Shown: one piece after another, positions 19,958-31,810 of the stretch
How the letters are laid out: each line of letters begins with the position of its first letter
Position numbering within the stretch: position 1 is the stretch's first letter
Assembly (NCBI GenBank): GCA_025331435.1
Contig: JAIWNI010000043.1
Span: forward strand, 1 to 64,000
DNA length: 64,000 bases
Direction of reading: 5' to 3'
Source of the DNA: Choanephora cucurbitarum
Taxonomy: Eukaryota; Mucoromycota; Mucoromycetes; Mucorales; Choanephoraceae
Notes under the pieces: generated by a model
What the model was told of the DNA's origin: nothing
Database searches by the model: none
What the model saw: only the letters and a program-made list of their open reading frames with translations
Translations under genes and position numbers: made by a program

Positions 19958-20040
19958 CTTCTTCTTCTTCTTCTTCATCTTCTTCATCTTCTTCATCTTC
20001 TTCATCTTCTTCATCTTCTTCATCTTCTTCTTCTTCTTCA
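19958..20040. repeat. Compound microsatellite (TTC)n / (TTCATCTTC)n
   Basis: TTC units interspersed with regularly placed TTCATC hexamers (about eight ATC insertions), giving a Ser-rich false frame on plus and a Lys/Met false frame on minus. Confidence 0.85.
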
Positions 20041-21599
20041 AAACCCTAATACCAATGAGGATATCTCACTCGAGTTGGTACCAAAGTAAGAGAACAAAAG
20101 ACAAACTTTATGTTGCCCATTTTTCAACTGGTTACTTTGCGGCACAAACAGCTCTCTTCCGCTCCTCTTCCTCCTCGCTCCCACCCCTCAACGAGATCAG
20201 ACAAAAGTATAAACTCCTCTCAGATATACTCCACTGAAATCATGTCTTGTCAATAGGCAACCATCATAGCCTTCATCCAACTATTTTAACAGAAATTCTT
20301 GATGCACCATTGATCTCTTACTTGTTGGCATAGGTCAGTTGATTTCTTTCCAATTATTTCTCTTAACATCAAGATATTCAACAGCTGCCAACCTTGTTTT
20401 TTTTTCACTCGTATTTTCCTTTTCTGCCTCTGCCTCAGTCTCATAGAATGATGGTTGTTGCTGTAGACTTTTGTAATCAGGCACTTAAAAGACAGTATCC
20501 GCAAGATCTCGAAAGCAAGTGTTAGCAAGGCTATGAGGATATAATGATCAATGTTATAGCATCATCATCATCATCGTTTTTTCCTTATCTTTTCTTTCTT
20601 TTTTTCTCACAAACACAGAAAAGTAAACAATGCACCATGAAAAAAGCAAGGAAAAAAAAAAGAGAACTTGTCTCGGAAAGGAAATCCAATTAGCAGAAAA
20701 AAGCATTTGAGATGCTGACTATTTCTCATGGAAAGAAGACAGAAAAAAACAAAAGGAAAAGAAAAAGACAAAGCAGCTATCTACAGTAGAGAGCGGCTTT
20801 AGCAGTACAGTTGTTGTATAAGACATGTAGCTTATGTTTAGTAGAACGATGGGCAAAAATAAAATGAAATAAAAAAGATTAGAGGACAACTTGTGTTAGT
20901 GTTATACCGGTTTTGATTTTTTTCTTTTATTTCTCTGATCGATGTGACATCCTATCATGTTGCATCATTCTTCCTCATTTTTATGTTAGGCACAAGGTAA
21001 TAGAAAAGAAAGGACAAGAAAAGAGATGAGTGATTGATTCTTATGATGCATAGGAAACGTAGTTGTCATGTTGAGCAAAGTCCATGATAAGCGACAATTA
21101 TTATGAAAAGCCAAAACAAAAAAAAATCGATCCTTTAGGAAGAGGGCGTAATGATCATGCATGAGAAAGAGATTACGCTAAAGGGTGTGAACCAAAAAAA
21201 AAAAGGGATCACGCCAATCTCTAAGTTTTGGTTAAAAGAAAAAACGCGCGTTTTGTTCTTTTTTTTTTCTCTTTTCTTTAGTTTCATTTAAACTACAAAG
21301 TCATTTATACTACAAAGCCTCTACAGCTGCAAAAAGCTCTTTCGCTCTCTATTCCTTTCTTCACTTGTCATGGTGCTCTCTCATCGTCTGTGTCTTTCTC
21401 TTCTCTCAAACAAGCTGCCAGACTAGTCCTCTCTTGTCTACTATGTTATTTTTCGGTATGATAATCATCTTTCCTCTATCAGCTCCATCCTAACTAACCT
21501 AAATCCGAAACAACGACTTATAGGTCTCGAACTCTAGTATCTCTCTACTCATCTATCTATCTGTCTGTCTGGCATGCTCAAAGTTATGGGTCTTCCTCT

Positions 21600-21745
21600 C
21601 TGTCTTTCGGTATCTGCGGCATCCGCCAGGGTACCACGCTTCGGCAAAAGGCTACTAGCTGCTCTGGGTCATGAAGGTAGGCTTTAGCCTAACTTGTAGG
21701 CCCGTTAGGGGCAGGGTAACAGGGGAGGGAGGACCTGTGCTTTCA
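21600..21745. other. GC-richer patch with a perfect short hairpin
   Basis: Unlike its T/C-rich surroundings, this segment is balanced and G-rich (for example GTTAGGGGCAGGG and GGGAGGGAGGA). It contains the palindrome TAGGCT-TT-AGCCTA near 21678-21691. No ORF explains it. It might be part of a short non-autonomous retroelement or a structured RNA; I cannot assign it. Confidence 0.35.
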
Positions 21746-22535
21746 AGGCAACTCACACTATGGTCTTTTTCTTTGTTGACTCTCTTTGTCTCTGTCTTGG
21801 TCTTCTTTTCTCGTCGTTGTTCTCTTGTTCTATCGTCTGGTCTTTGCCCTTCTTTTCCAGTCACAAGCAAAATAATCCAAAAAAAGTCAGTGTCTATCTG
21901 CTTTCTTCTTTCTTTTTCTCTTATTGTTTTTGTTATTCTCTCAAGCAACTCTTCTCTACTATTTTGCATCAATAAAAGCTCTAGTCATTTCACATTACAC
22001 TTTATCTGATTTATTGAACAAAATTATTCTGTAATTGAGGGTAACTTCTAAAGAAAACAATAAAAATGCAAAGCAATCAAAAGCAATAAACAGCTCTTTA
22101 CCATCACACAAAACCAAAAGTAAGCTCTGGTACCATACTTTCTTTCGTAAATAATATTTGGATATCTATGGAACACTTTCTTTTTTTTTTTTGCTTTTTG
22201 TTGTAAGCCGCTAAAAACATTACTCAAAGGAAAAGTAGAAAAGAAAAGAAAAACCTGGAGTGAGTATGTGAGACTTGATGCAAGATTTACGCTTCTCTTG
22301 CTAGACAAAATTCCAATTGATTCAAAGACTCTGCCGAAAGCGATAGCACCTCATTTTAGTTATTCAAACATTCTCTAAAGCATCTCGAGACTGCTTGGAG
22401 CTTAGAATCTCTTTGATCGCTTCAAACCAAGAGACTTCAGTTGCTGACATTGTAATTTCTCGTTCTTTTAACTTCCGATTGGAAATGACACAATTTCTAG
22501 TTTTGCACATATCATTCTTTCTTTCGCTCTCAATT

Positions 22536-25500
22536 ATGTTGACCATTCCTGGCGCTACAGGAAAGACACAAGCTCTTTTTGACTTCCTTACTAAACTTCA
22601 GGTGGACTCGCTTTTATTTGAGACTGACAAGAATACAAAAAGAATAAAATTGGAAAATGGATCAGCAGCAGCAGTAGCAACACCAACTGAACACCTTCAA
22701 AATATGATCGAGTTTCCCTTGACACTTCACGACGTAGACATGGCGACTCAAAGTCAATTAGCTACTGAGCTCTCAAAATATGAAGACCAGCGTCTTTTTG
22801 CCAACTGCAACTATACTTCGCTTGACGATTCTCAGTTTGCATCGCTACAGATCTTTTCAAAGCAAGATCAGCAGACACCATCGCTTCTTTTAGTAGAAAA
22901 TGAATGCATTGTCATGCGAAATGAATTTTCGGAGGAAATTACAGAGCACATTGACCATGTAACACATTTGTTGATGGCACTTGTATTTTTAATGCATACC
23001 AAATCCATTGTAGCTACTAAAATACAACTCAAGCAGTCTTCACTTGACAACACACCTCTTAGTCTCTACATGGCGTTTGATTACAGCATTGAGTCAAAAA
23101 ACAAAAGCATGACGCCACTTTTATCTGTAGTGTCCAAGAAACTTGGCTTACCAAAACCTGTCACTCTACTGCGCGATCCGAGTTCACCTCATGCCAGTAC
23201 CTCTCAATCCACAGCACAGATCAGTTTACCTAGCACAAACACACTGCCTAGAGCATCCTCTGAAACAGCACCTTTATCCGAGCCAACGCCTCCTCCACCT
23301 TCAGTTGTGCAAAAACTACCTCCCTTGTCTAGGCCTGTCAGTCTGTTGGATTTTGATCCAACCTCTACAGTATCTTTTCCTTCAGCAGAATTACCTACTC
23401 ATCATTCCGCTGAAGCTTTTCTTCGCTACCTTCAGCCACCTGTATCGGATACTGTCCTGTCCAATTACGTATCACCTTCCATTGTTGCTGAACTTACACC
23501 TTTTCAAACACAAAATGTAGAGTGGATGATGGCTCGTGAAGCACATTATGCAGACGATAAGGGCCTTGTACAACCTAACAATGCTATCTTCGAACACCTT
23601 CCTCTTCTTTATGCGGGAAATCATTTGGATAATCAAAAGGGACATTACCTTAATCTGTTGACGGACACGGTCTTGACGGATAGATCAAAGATTAATGAGC
23701 TTATCAAACAATCCTTTCGAGGTGGTATATTGGCAGATGAAATGGGCCTAGGGAAAACAATTAGGTAAAGTAGTGGAGTGTGATTTTTAGGGGACGAAGA
23801 CAATCTGATTTGTCTAAAAATAAAAAAATGAGATTTGTTTTAGTGTATTAGCCCTGATTGCTAAACATAAACTCAATCAACAAGATCCATTTCATCCTCA
23901 TGAAGACAAAGATCTCTTGGTCTCTCCAGGCACACTAATTATCGCACCAGGACCTATTATCTCTCAATGGTCTTCTGAAATAGAGAAACACGCGCCTGGC
24001 CTATCTTATTTTGTCTATCAAGGTCGTCGCGTACATCCTGACATAGACAACGAGGCCTTACTTCAATACGATATTGTCTTGACACATTATGAAGCATTTC
24101 GACACGAAATCTACTACACCAAGCCTCTTCCCAAACGACCTCAGCGATCAGGTGTAGCCTATAAACGACAATATCAAATGAGTCCCTTGGTCTCCATTCG
24201 TTGGTTTCGCTGTATCTTGGATGAAGCACAGATGATTGATGCTTCCTTAAGTCATGTTTCTGCTGTAGCCAAGTTGATCCCTAGTTGGTACCGTTGGGCT
24301 GTCACAGGCACACCACTCAAGGACGATCTCAATAACCTGTACAGTCTTTATGATTTCCTTGAGCTGGAAGATACTCTGACTGCCAGTCGATTTGAGACAT
24401 TCTGTCAACGCAAGTCGCACTTTTATCCCTTTGCCAAACAGACTATTCGGCGCAACATGAAGTCCAAACTAAAGGATCAAGTCCATATTCCTCATCAATC
24501 GCGCCATGTAGTTCATATTCCGTTTTCTACAGTTGAGCAGCATTACTATGAAGATCTTTGGAGAGATTGCCGACAGGAACTTCGGTTGGACTGGTTCGAC
24601 AGCATTCATTGGACATTACCCGAGAACGCGCATCCAGCCACTGCTCAGACCTATCATGCCCTTAGACTCAAGATGCGACAATGGCTCTTGGCCCTTCGAC
24701 AAGCCTGTATTCATCCATCGATGATCACCAATGCCTCCATGCGACTAGGTTATCAACCATCAGGTTACAACAAGAAGGCACAATCCATGGATCAGGTCTT
24801 GGATTACATGCATCAATCGGCTGAAGAGCAGTTGGATGGCAACCAGCATGCCTATTATCTTCAACAGTTGAAAAAAGGTGGCATGTACGAATGCCTTCAG
24901 TCATGGCAAGAGGCCATCGATCTCTATCTGACGCATTTGGTGCCTGTAGAGCAACTGGTGAACCATTATCAGACGCACAAACTCAGTCTGTCTGAACAAG
25001 AAAAGAACTCGAGTACACGTCGTGTGTATCGATGGCAGATGTTGCTTCATCGATACTACTTTTATGCTGCAGGCGTATACCACGTATTGGAGAGAAAAGA
25101 CCAAGAAGAGATCTATTACGATAAGGCCAGTCAACTACGTCGGTCTTTGATGGAGAGCTATACTTCCAAAGTGTTTGAATTGATGCATGAGCTGGAAAAG
25201 ACAGCGGATCATGTAGGTCTTAAGGAAGAGTATCTGTTGGGTGCGCGTACATTGGATATGGGCTTGTTGGACGCTATTGAATACGAAGACGATCATCTCA
25301 ATGACAGTGATCATGAAGATGCACAATCTGACGACTCCTTTCAACTCAGGAATCAAAGAGCATCGGATCTCAACATGTTGGAGAACGTCAAGGGGTTAGG
25401 TGATGTATTAGATTGCCAGTTGAGGAAGATTGTGTACATCAGAGAGCAGATGATGCCCTTGTTGAAGAAGTCGTTGGTTGACAACCAAAATGAGACAGAT

Positions 25501-27108
25501 GAAGTGACAGGCGATGAGTATGAGAGGTCGTTGAATGAACAAGAGATGTGCCAAGTCTACCTCTCTGCCTATCAAAACCTGTTGGAGGATCGACGATTTA
25601 TTGTCAAGGGAACCACAGTCAATGCGCATGAAACGATGCCTGTAGAAGGTTTGTCGCATATGAGTACTGAAGCCAAGTCGGTTGAGCAGGTGGAGAAGGC
25701 CTATCGACATCAGTTGAAGCAACCTGGATTTGAGATTGAATGTATCAAAGATGTGGAAAGTGAACTTAGGGCTTTAAAACAGCGCATTCATAAGGATCCC
25801 AATCATTTGGAGCTCTATAGACTGATTGATGTTGAACATCAGCATCTTGTATCTCATTTGCCCTATCAGCATAAACTGATGGATGCTTTAGAAAAGTATA
25901 CTTATATTTACAGCTATTCTAAAAGGCGTGACAGTATAACTGACACCATGTTTCTATTAGTGATTTCAAGCGATTGAATCAACTGTTTAATAGTCGAGTT
26001 GCTTATTACAAGTATCTCCAAACGATCTCTGATACATTAACTGTAAGCTTCAATTGTGGCCTTAAGCTCATCTTATACTCATGCATTGACTGATAGGAAT
26101 GGTCTCATCCTTCTCCTCAAGCTGAAATTGAGAGATTGAATATTGCCTTGGAAAAGCTAGAAGAGAAGATAGCTCAGGGCAAATCAAGGACATTGTATTT
26201 TAAAGCATTGCTTGAAGAACAAGAAGCACTCAATAAGACACCTAAAGAGTGTCTCATCTGTCAAGAATCGTTTGAGAAAGGTCTCATTACCTACTGTGGT
26301 CATATATGTTGCCATGACTGTGGTATGAGATGGTTCAAGACAAGTCAACGATGCCATACCTGCAATTCTCCTGTACGCGCTAATGAATGGTATACAATAT
26401 GTAAACACTGATAACCCTATTCTCTTGTCAGTCTATAGACTAATCCTCAATTCTATAGCCTACAAACGAACCGAGATGCGTAATAAGGATATGATCACAA
26501 AGCCACAAGAAACTGTCCCAACTGATCTGATGAAAGAAATTGAGAAACAATGCATCATTGAAGGTCAAGGTGCTAAACTAGATGCCATTATACGCCATAT
26601 CAAATACATCAAGACAATGAGCAATGGAAAGTGTGTTGTCTTTTCTCAGTGGGCCAAAGTGCTTGATATGTTGAAACAGGGGCTCAAGGCCAATGACATC
26701 AAATTCTTGAGTTTGAACACAGGTGCTGCACTTAACCGAAACAATGTGACCAAATTTCAAAATGACCCGGATATCAATGTCATTCTGCTTCATGCTCGCA
26801 GTCAGTCCAGTGGTCTTACACTCGTTGCTGCCCAGACTGTCTTTATTATCGAGCCTGTCCTGAATGAGGCCATGGAGAAACAGGCTATTAATCGTATTCA
26901 TCGTATTGGTCAGACGAAAGAAACCAGTGTATTTTGGTATATTGTGCAGGACACGATTGAAGAGCGTATTCAGGCTATCCATGATGTGAAACGACAGACA
27001 GAACCAGAGACGACTCAGGTACTATCTACCATGGCAGATGGTGGGGGTGAATTTGTAAGTAATGATGATATTCAACGCTGCTTCACAGGTGATCCCAATT
27101 TTGTATAA
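22536..27108 (+). CDS. SHPRH/Irc20-like SNF2 helicase with RING finger (E3 ubiquitin ligase)
   Basis: Exons: 22536-23764, 23844-25895, 25961-26042, 26097-26400 and 26459-27108; spliced length 4317 nt, 1438 residues. The SNF2 N-lobe has Walker A in GGILADEMGLGKT (split from the rest by intron 1), TLIIAPGPIISQW, the DEAH-type box as LDEAQM, and WAVTGTPLKDDL. A long helical insert follows, then a RING finger (CLICQESF, CGHICCHDC, CHTC), then the C-lobe (VVFSQWAKVLDML, NRIHRIGQT). A RING between the helicase lobes is diagnostic of SHPRH/Irc20, which act in DNA-damage tolerance, PCNA ubiquitination or recombination. The start is uncertain: ATG 22485 is also in frame but adds a hydrophobic stretch odd for a nuclear protein. 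Confidence 0.88.
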
Positions 27109-27117
27109 AATAAACGT

Positions 27118-27779
27118 TTATTCGAAATCCACTTCAAATAATACTTCTCTTTCAGCTCTGACTGGGCCAGCAGGTACTAAATCCCACAGTTGATTCAAAT
27201 TATGACCCAGCTTTTTATGGTACAAAATTAGGCGTGTACCATCTGCTGTTTGATTACCACGTATATCCAATACCATGTGGGGATCTGCTAATGGGTAGAT
27301 AAAGCCCTCATCGTATCCCCAACGTTGATTCTGAGCTTCTTCTGTTAGTTTTCTGTCGTATTGACAGATCCAGGCATCCTGTACAAGAGGTCCTCCTCTA
27401 ACATCTAATACTTTGCCAGAGTGTTTGTTGACAATAAATCCGTCCTGAGTGAATCATGAGTTATCTATAGTGTTTGATATTCTTTTTTTTTTTACCTGAT
27501 AATACCAAAGTTGATTGTCTCTATCGTCATTATGCTTGGGTGGCCATATTAATATTTTGGCATCGTTCTAACTCTATAGGTTAACATATTAAACTATTGC
27601 TTTGGTTCCTCAGTAAGAAAAAGAAGGAAAGGGTTCTCTATTTACTTTGACAGAGGCACCATCCACTAGAGACAAGTTAGCATTGAGAAAAGAAGTGAAT
27701 TGTGCTCTCGTTTACCGTCTATCACTTTGCCACAACTATGAGATTTGATATAGAAATAGCCAGAAGGAAATTCGTCCAT
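27118..27779 (-). CDS. Ricin-B-fold (beta-trefoil, CBM13-like) lectin protein
   Basis: Exons (minus): 27716-27779, 27646-27665 (20 bp microexon), 27496-27567 and 27118-27444; spliced 160 residues. Starts MDEFPSGYFYIKSHSCGKVI. Two clear repeats carry the QxW-type signature of the trefoil: DNQLWYYQDGFIVN with HSGKVLDVRGG, and NQRWGYDEGFIYPL with VLDIRGNQ and LNQLWDLVPAG. It has no signal peptide and no enzymatic A-chain, so it is probably a cytosolic carbohydrate-binding protein of the kind common in Mucorales. Its stop lies 9 bp from the stop of the convergent SHPRH-like gene. Each splice restores the trefoil reading. Confidence 0.8.
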
Positions 27780-27989
27780 TGTGTTTACTGACTACGCAAT
27801 AAGGTGAATAATAAAATAAAAGGTGAAAGGAAAAAGAGTGAAAGGAAGATACATCTGATAAAGAGAAAGAAAAATTCGGGAATTCAATTGTTTCATAAAT
27901 ACACACCCCCACCTTCTTGGTTGCACCCCCCCCCCCTCCCTCTCTCAAGTTAGCCTTTCTCTCTTATTTTTTTCTCAAGAAAATCTAGA

Positions 27990-29228
27990 ATGAATAGAGC
28001 ATTTCAACTTATCAAATCACCTCTTACTCAACAGATCCGACAAGCCCATGGAGGTGTAAAAGATCCTTTGCGATTACGTACAGTCCAATACTCTCCAGAG
28101 ACATCAGCCAAACTGTTGTCAGCCATCCGTCGATCGAGTCCGCCAGCTGTCTGGAAAGCATATATGGAATTGAACGATGCCAACCAACTGAACAAACTAC
28201 CTGCTGAATACCATGCCATGACATTGCAATCCTTCCAGATCAAGCGACTTCCTACTTATACACCAGAAGAAATCAAGTTTTACCGTTCTTGCATGTTGCA
28301 CATCTTGGAAACCATGAAGAGTTGTGGCCATCCACCCGATGTACGTGACTACAATATCCTGCTTGATTTCTATGGTCGAACCAAAGACTGGACATCAGCT
28401 CAGTCATTATGGTCTGAGATCAAGACACCTACGATCTACAGTTACAACCATTATCTACATGCAGCTGTTCAATGCAAAAAATACGAAGAAGCCTTTCGCA
28501 TCTTTAGACAGCTGAAAGAGTCACCCATTGAACCTAATGAAGTGACTTACAATACCATGATTGATCTCTATGGTCGTCTAGGCCAAATTCAAAAAGCAGA
28601 TGAAATCTTCATGACACACTTTTCACCTCAATCTCAAAAGCCAGCCAAGTCATTCCTCTCGCTCTTAAACCCAACACAATCATCTGATGACACACATTCC
28701 TATGCTGCTGCTGTAGCTCCCCTTGCGCGTCAGATAAGCACCCAAAGCGATTCATTGACACCTTCAATCGACACCTTTAAAGCATTGATTGGGGTTCATG
28801 GTCGTAAAAAGAACACAGCTGGTCTGCACCATATCTATAGTAAAATGATGCCAAAGCACAATGTGACTCCTGATATTCGCATCTACAATGCCTTGATTGA
28901 ATGGTATTGTTATAGTGATGATGTAGAATCTGCCCGTAAGGTGATTGTGGATATGGAAAAACAAGCGATAAAACCCAATGTGGTTACCTTCAACCATCTT
29001 TTCCGTCATGAAGCATTAAAACGCAATCGACCCAAGGTAGCAGAGGCATTGGTAGACTATATGAAGCAAGAGTACAGTATTCAACCTCTTCCCAGTATGT
29101 ATCGTACTCTGATCCGTATTCACAATAAGCATAACCGTGAAGATGAAGCCAAACGACTCTATGGAGACTATATCCTATTAAAGACAAACACTACACCCAC
29201 CACTCAAAAGACACCATCTCATGCTTAA
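27990..29228 (+). CDS. Pentatricopeptide-repeat (PPR) protein, probably mitochondrial
   Basis: Intron-free, 412 residues, ATG at 27990. The first ~25 residues are basic and amphipathic ([20 protein letters not shown]), as in mitochondrial presequences. PPR units are visible: [96 protein letters not shown] and [17 protein letters not shown]. Such proteins bind organellar transcripts for processing, stability or translation. The specific target cannot be inferred. A run of 11 C residues followed by CT repeats about 50 bp upstream of the ATG is unusual promoter sequence. The downstream neighbour (TMEM170) is convergent. Confidence 0.88.
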   Translation: MNRAFQLIKSPLTQQIRQAHGGVKDPLRLRTVQYSPETSAKLLSAIRRSSPPAVWKAYMELNDANQLNKLPAEYHAMTLQSFQIKRLPTYTPEEIKFYRSCMLHILETMKSCGHPPDVRDYNILLDFYGRTKDWTSAQSLWSEIKTPTIYSYNHYLHAAVQCKKYEEAFRIFRQLKESPIEPNEVTYNTMIDLYGRLGQIQKADEIFMTHFSPQSQKPAKSFLSLLNPTQSSDDTHSYAAAVAPLARQISTQSDSLTPSIDTFKALIGVHGRKKNTAGLHHIYSKMMPKHNVTPDIRIYNALIEWYCYSDDVESARKVIVDMEKQAIKPNVVTFNHLFRHEALKRNRPKVAEALVDYMKQEYSIQPLPSMYRTLIRIHNKHNREDEAKRLYGDYILLKTNTTPTTQKTPSHA

Positions 29229-29353
29229 ATTTAGATTTACCTTATAATTCCTTACATTCCCTCTCTCTCTCTCTGTTTTTCTCAAGCGAAAATAAATATG
29301 TGATTTTATTGTTAATATAGGGGTATAAGGGAAGGGTATCATTCTTTTTGTAT

Positions 29354-29917
29354 TTAAAGAATAGTGGTAATAGTAGAATAAGAGCCTATGATCACAATTA
29401 AAATATGAATTAATGCCCATAAGAATGGAATCCAGGTTGACATGACAAAGAAGCCTGAATTATAGATAAAAGCAAGGGCCACACCTTCTCGGCAGGTTAG
29501 TATCGCACTACATTATCTTCCATTCAACTTTACCTATAATACTGCCAGTAACAAAGGAAGCAATACAACCACCCAATACAAAGATAAATGGTATCACAAT
29601 CAAGATATACCATTTAAGCGTACGGGATTTAGCCAACATAAGAAATGCCCAGATACCTGCTGGGAGATAAATCACTAATGAGAAAAAAAGACACCAGACA
29701 GTAGTAAAGCGCCAGATATCTTGTGGTAGATAATGTGATTAAAATCAGTTTTATTGTTTTCACCTTTTCTTTTTTTTTTACCATTTAAATAATACAGTGA
29801 ATGTGATATATCAGCCACTAAATTAAGAATATCAAAGCCTGGTTCAAATGGCCAATAGAGTGAAGGCCAATCAGGAGCATTTCGATATCCATAAGGTAAT
29901 CGAAATGAAGTAGACAT
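29354..29917 (-). CDS. TMEM170-family membrane protein
   Basis: Exons (minus): 29782-29917, 29534-29719 and 29354-29484, with introns of 62 and 49 bp; 150 residues. The N-terminus is soluble (MSTSFRLPYGYRNAPDWPSL), then WRFTTVWCLFFSLVIYLPAG, WYILIVIPFIFVLGGCIASF, GSIIGVALAFIY and a last hydrophobic segment ending IGSYSTITTIL. The order (Trp-rich first TM, LPAG turn, three TMs) matches the TMEM170 family of ER/nuclear-envelope-shaping proteins. The match is from memory of the family pattern, so the function is moderately sure. Confidence 0.7.
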
Positions 29918-30554
29918 AAGGGAATATTAGTAAGAATAGAAGAGAGGAAAAAGTATAAAAAGAAAGGGAAAAAAAAATAGAAAATATAAGAGTTCGAACC
30001 TGAGATTAAAATAATGCCGGAGATTGAATGGATGATCAAAAGAAAAGCTTTCCGAAACTGTCAACTCGCCATAAAATCTTGAGGGAATAAATCACTCATC
30101 TTTCTATCTGATGCAATGAGCGTATTTAGGTTCTTTGTGCTTTGTTTGATCATACCGAATTTTAGTCTATAAAGAAGACTAAATGTATGACTACAATAAG
30201 CTTTATTGTCATTAGGAGAAGGTCATTGGCCGATCTTCAACATTTAGACTGTAAAGGGTCCTTCCAACCTATCTCAAGTGTATGTCTTAGAATGAATTGT
30301 CTCTGCCATCTGCCACAATTCCCCGAGAATAATGGCTTGAATGTACATTGTTCTTCTTTGTAGGCAAATAGTCCGGAGACCGAAAAGAGTCATGCATTAT
30401 TTTTATTTCTTTTTGGAGAAGGATTCCAGCCTATTACATCACAGTTTAGATTAACTTGTCAAACATAAAATAAAGCAAATCACCCCCCTTCCCCTTCCCT
30501 ATTTTAATTTCTTTTCTTTTTCTTTTTTTTTTTTTTTTGCTATTTTTCATCATC
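29918..30554. other. Divergent intergenic region
   Basis: About 640 bp between the start codons of the minus-strand TMEM170 gene and the plus-strand membrane-protein gene; it must hold both promoters. A/G-rich on the left, with C and T tracts (30481-30538) just before the right ATG. No ORF or RNA gene is supported. Confidence 0.5.
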
Positions 30555-31629
30555 ATGACAAACCTCGATATAAAAGTGAAGCTAGGCAATACATTGGCTA
30601 CTGCCTTATTGATCGGTGCTCAAGGATTTAGTTATTCAAGCTGGTAAAAAAAATTAAGAAATTGGAATCAAACTACTTTGTAGCTTAAATCAGCTTTGTT
30701 TCAGGTTCCTAAGACATTCCTATGAATTTGGTCCAAAGGATTTTGTGATTGTTTTAAACGGTGCTCTGCAACTACTTTTGATAGGCTTCACTATCTATCA
30801 ATATCTTCCAAGTGCACCTAGAGGTAAGCTTAGATAGTCGAGAGGGTTTCAATGACTATTAAGAGTGTGTGTTTCTTATGCTTTCCGATAGATGTGTATG
30901 AAGCTATTGGCTACTGGTATTTGTTGGCCGCAGTGATCAACAGTGGTACTTCTCTTTTATGGGTAAAGTAAATTACAGAATAACGAGAGAAAGACACTAA
31001 CCATGATTGTTGCTAGGCTTTCTATCTTAATGTCTTTGCTTTTGTTGGTTTACTTTGGCAATTGGCAACACTTGTCTTTATTTATCATCAACTCAAAGAT
31101 TATCCTCCTCGTAACGGTACTGACCATGCCTTCGTGAACGCACCTTTCTCTGTCTACACTGCCTATTCTTTCTTTCTTGTTCTCTGGCAAGTGTCTCAAT
31201 TCAGTGATTCCACCAAGCATAATGGCATTGTAATGTAATTCTATCTTATGTAACCAGCCTATTTAACTCACCTATGATTTCATCATCAGATTCATACACT
31301 CATTTTAGTGGCTATTGGTTTTGTGGCACTTCACTTAGTCGATTACTCGCATAGAAAGGACTGGGTTTATGCTTTGACAACTGCATGGTAAGCTTAATGG
31401 AATAAGAGAGGATAAAAATATGTTACTCATACCCAATCTTAGGATCTTATTGGGTGCTGCTGTTTTCCTTACAAGCACAGCTCATACCACCGCTCTGATT
31501 GTTGTAGGCATTCTAATCAGTGCTGTTGCCAGAACATTGATTCCAAACTGGTTAGATCGTATCAACAGACGTTTCAGCTCTTGGGCTAACAGATTAGGCG
31601 AGAGAACACCTCTTCTTTCTTCACACTAA
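30555..31629 (+). CDS. Polytopic membrane protein (about seven TM segments), unknown function
   Basis: Exons: 30555-30643, 30705-30823, 30892-30962, 31017-31229, 31290-31387 and 31443-31629; 258 residues. Hydrophobic segments include FVIVLNGALQLLLIGFTIYQ, IGYWYLLAAVINSGTSLLWA, VFAFVGLLWQLATLVFIYHQ, SVYTAYSFFLVLWQV, IIHTLILVAIGFVALHLV and ALIVVGILISAVARTLI. The tail is basic, ending in ERTPLLSSH; the TPLL motif looks like a vacuolar or endosomal sorting signal. The Trp/aromatic-rich pattern faintly recalls tryptophan-rich sensory-type proteins, but I would not assign it. It is followed by the F-box gene, only 181 bp away on the same strand. Confidence 0.7.
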
Positions 31630-31810
31630 GCCACTATAGGAGACACGGTGTGGGAAATCGATTGAATGTACGACACTCGCTCTTTTAAAAAATAAATCTT
31701 TTTTTTTTAAGGCTACACATAAAAACGAAATAGAGTGTGTTCTGACATATCCTAACTTTGTTACGTGTCTCTCTTTTTCTTTTCTTTATTTGAATTCTAC
31801 CAAAAAAAAA

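Larger units (their letters stand above)
16054..22535. other. Long gene-poor, pyrimidine-rich region
   Basis: About 6.5 kb with no supported gene. Open frames of 60-160 codons on both strands translate to Leu/Phe/Ser-rich or repeat-derived sequence (18070-18342 is poly-Lys or poly-Arg from a TTC array). I see no splice-joined frames with recognisable domains, no tRNA or rRNA and no transposon ORF. The region contains three microsatellites and one GC-richer patch near 21600-21745, listed separately. Its right end should include the promoter of the SHPRH-like gene. Confidence 0.5.

Noticed and set aside
26390..26438. Alternative 49 bp intron in the SHPRH-like gene
   Set aside because: Creates an in-frame TGA; the 26401-26458 intron gives the expected YTISYKR reading and a CTAAT branch site.
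29985..30070. tRNA-like GGTTCGAAC on the minus strand
   Set aside because: The acceptor stem and D-arm cannot be formed around it; it appears to be a chance match.
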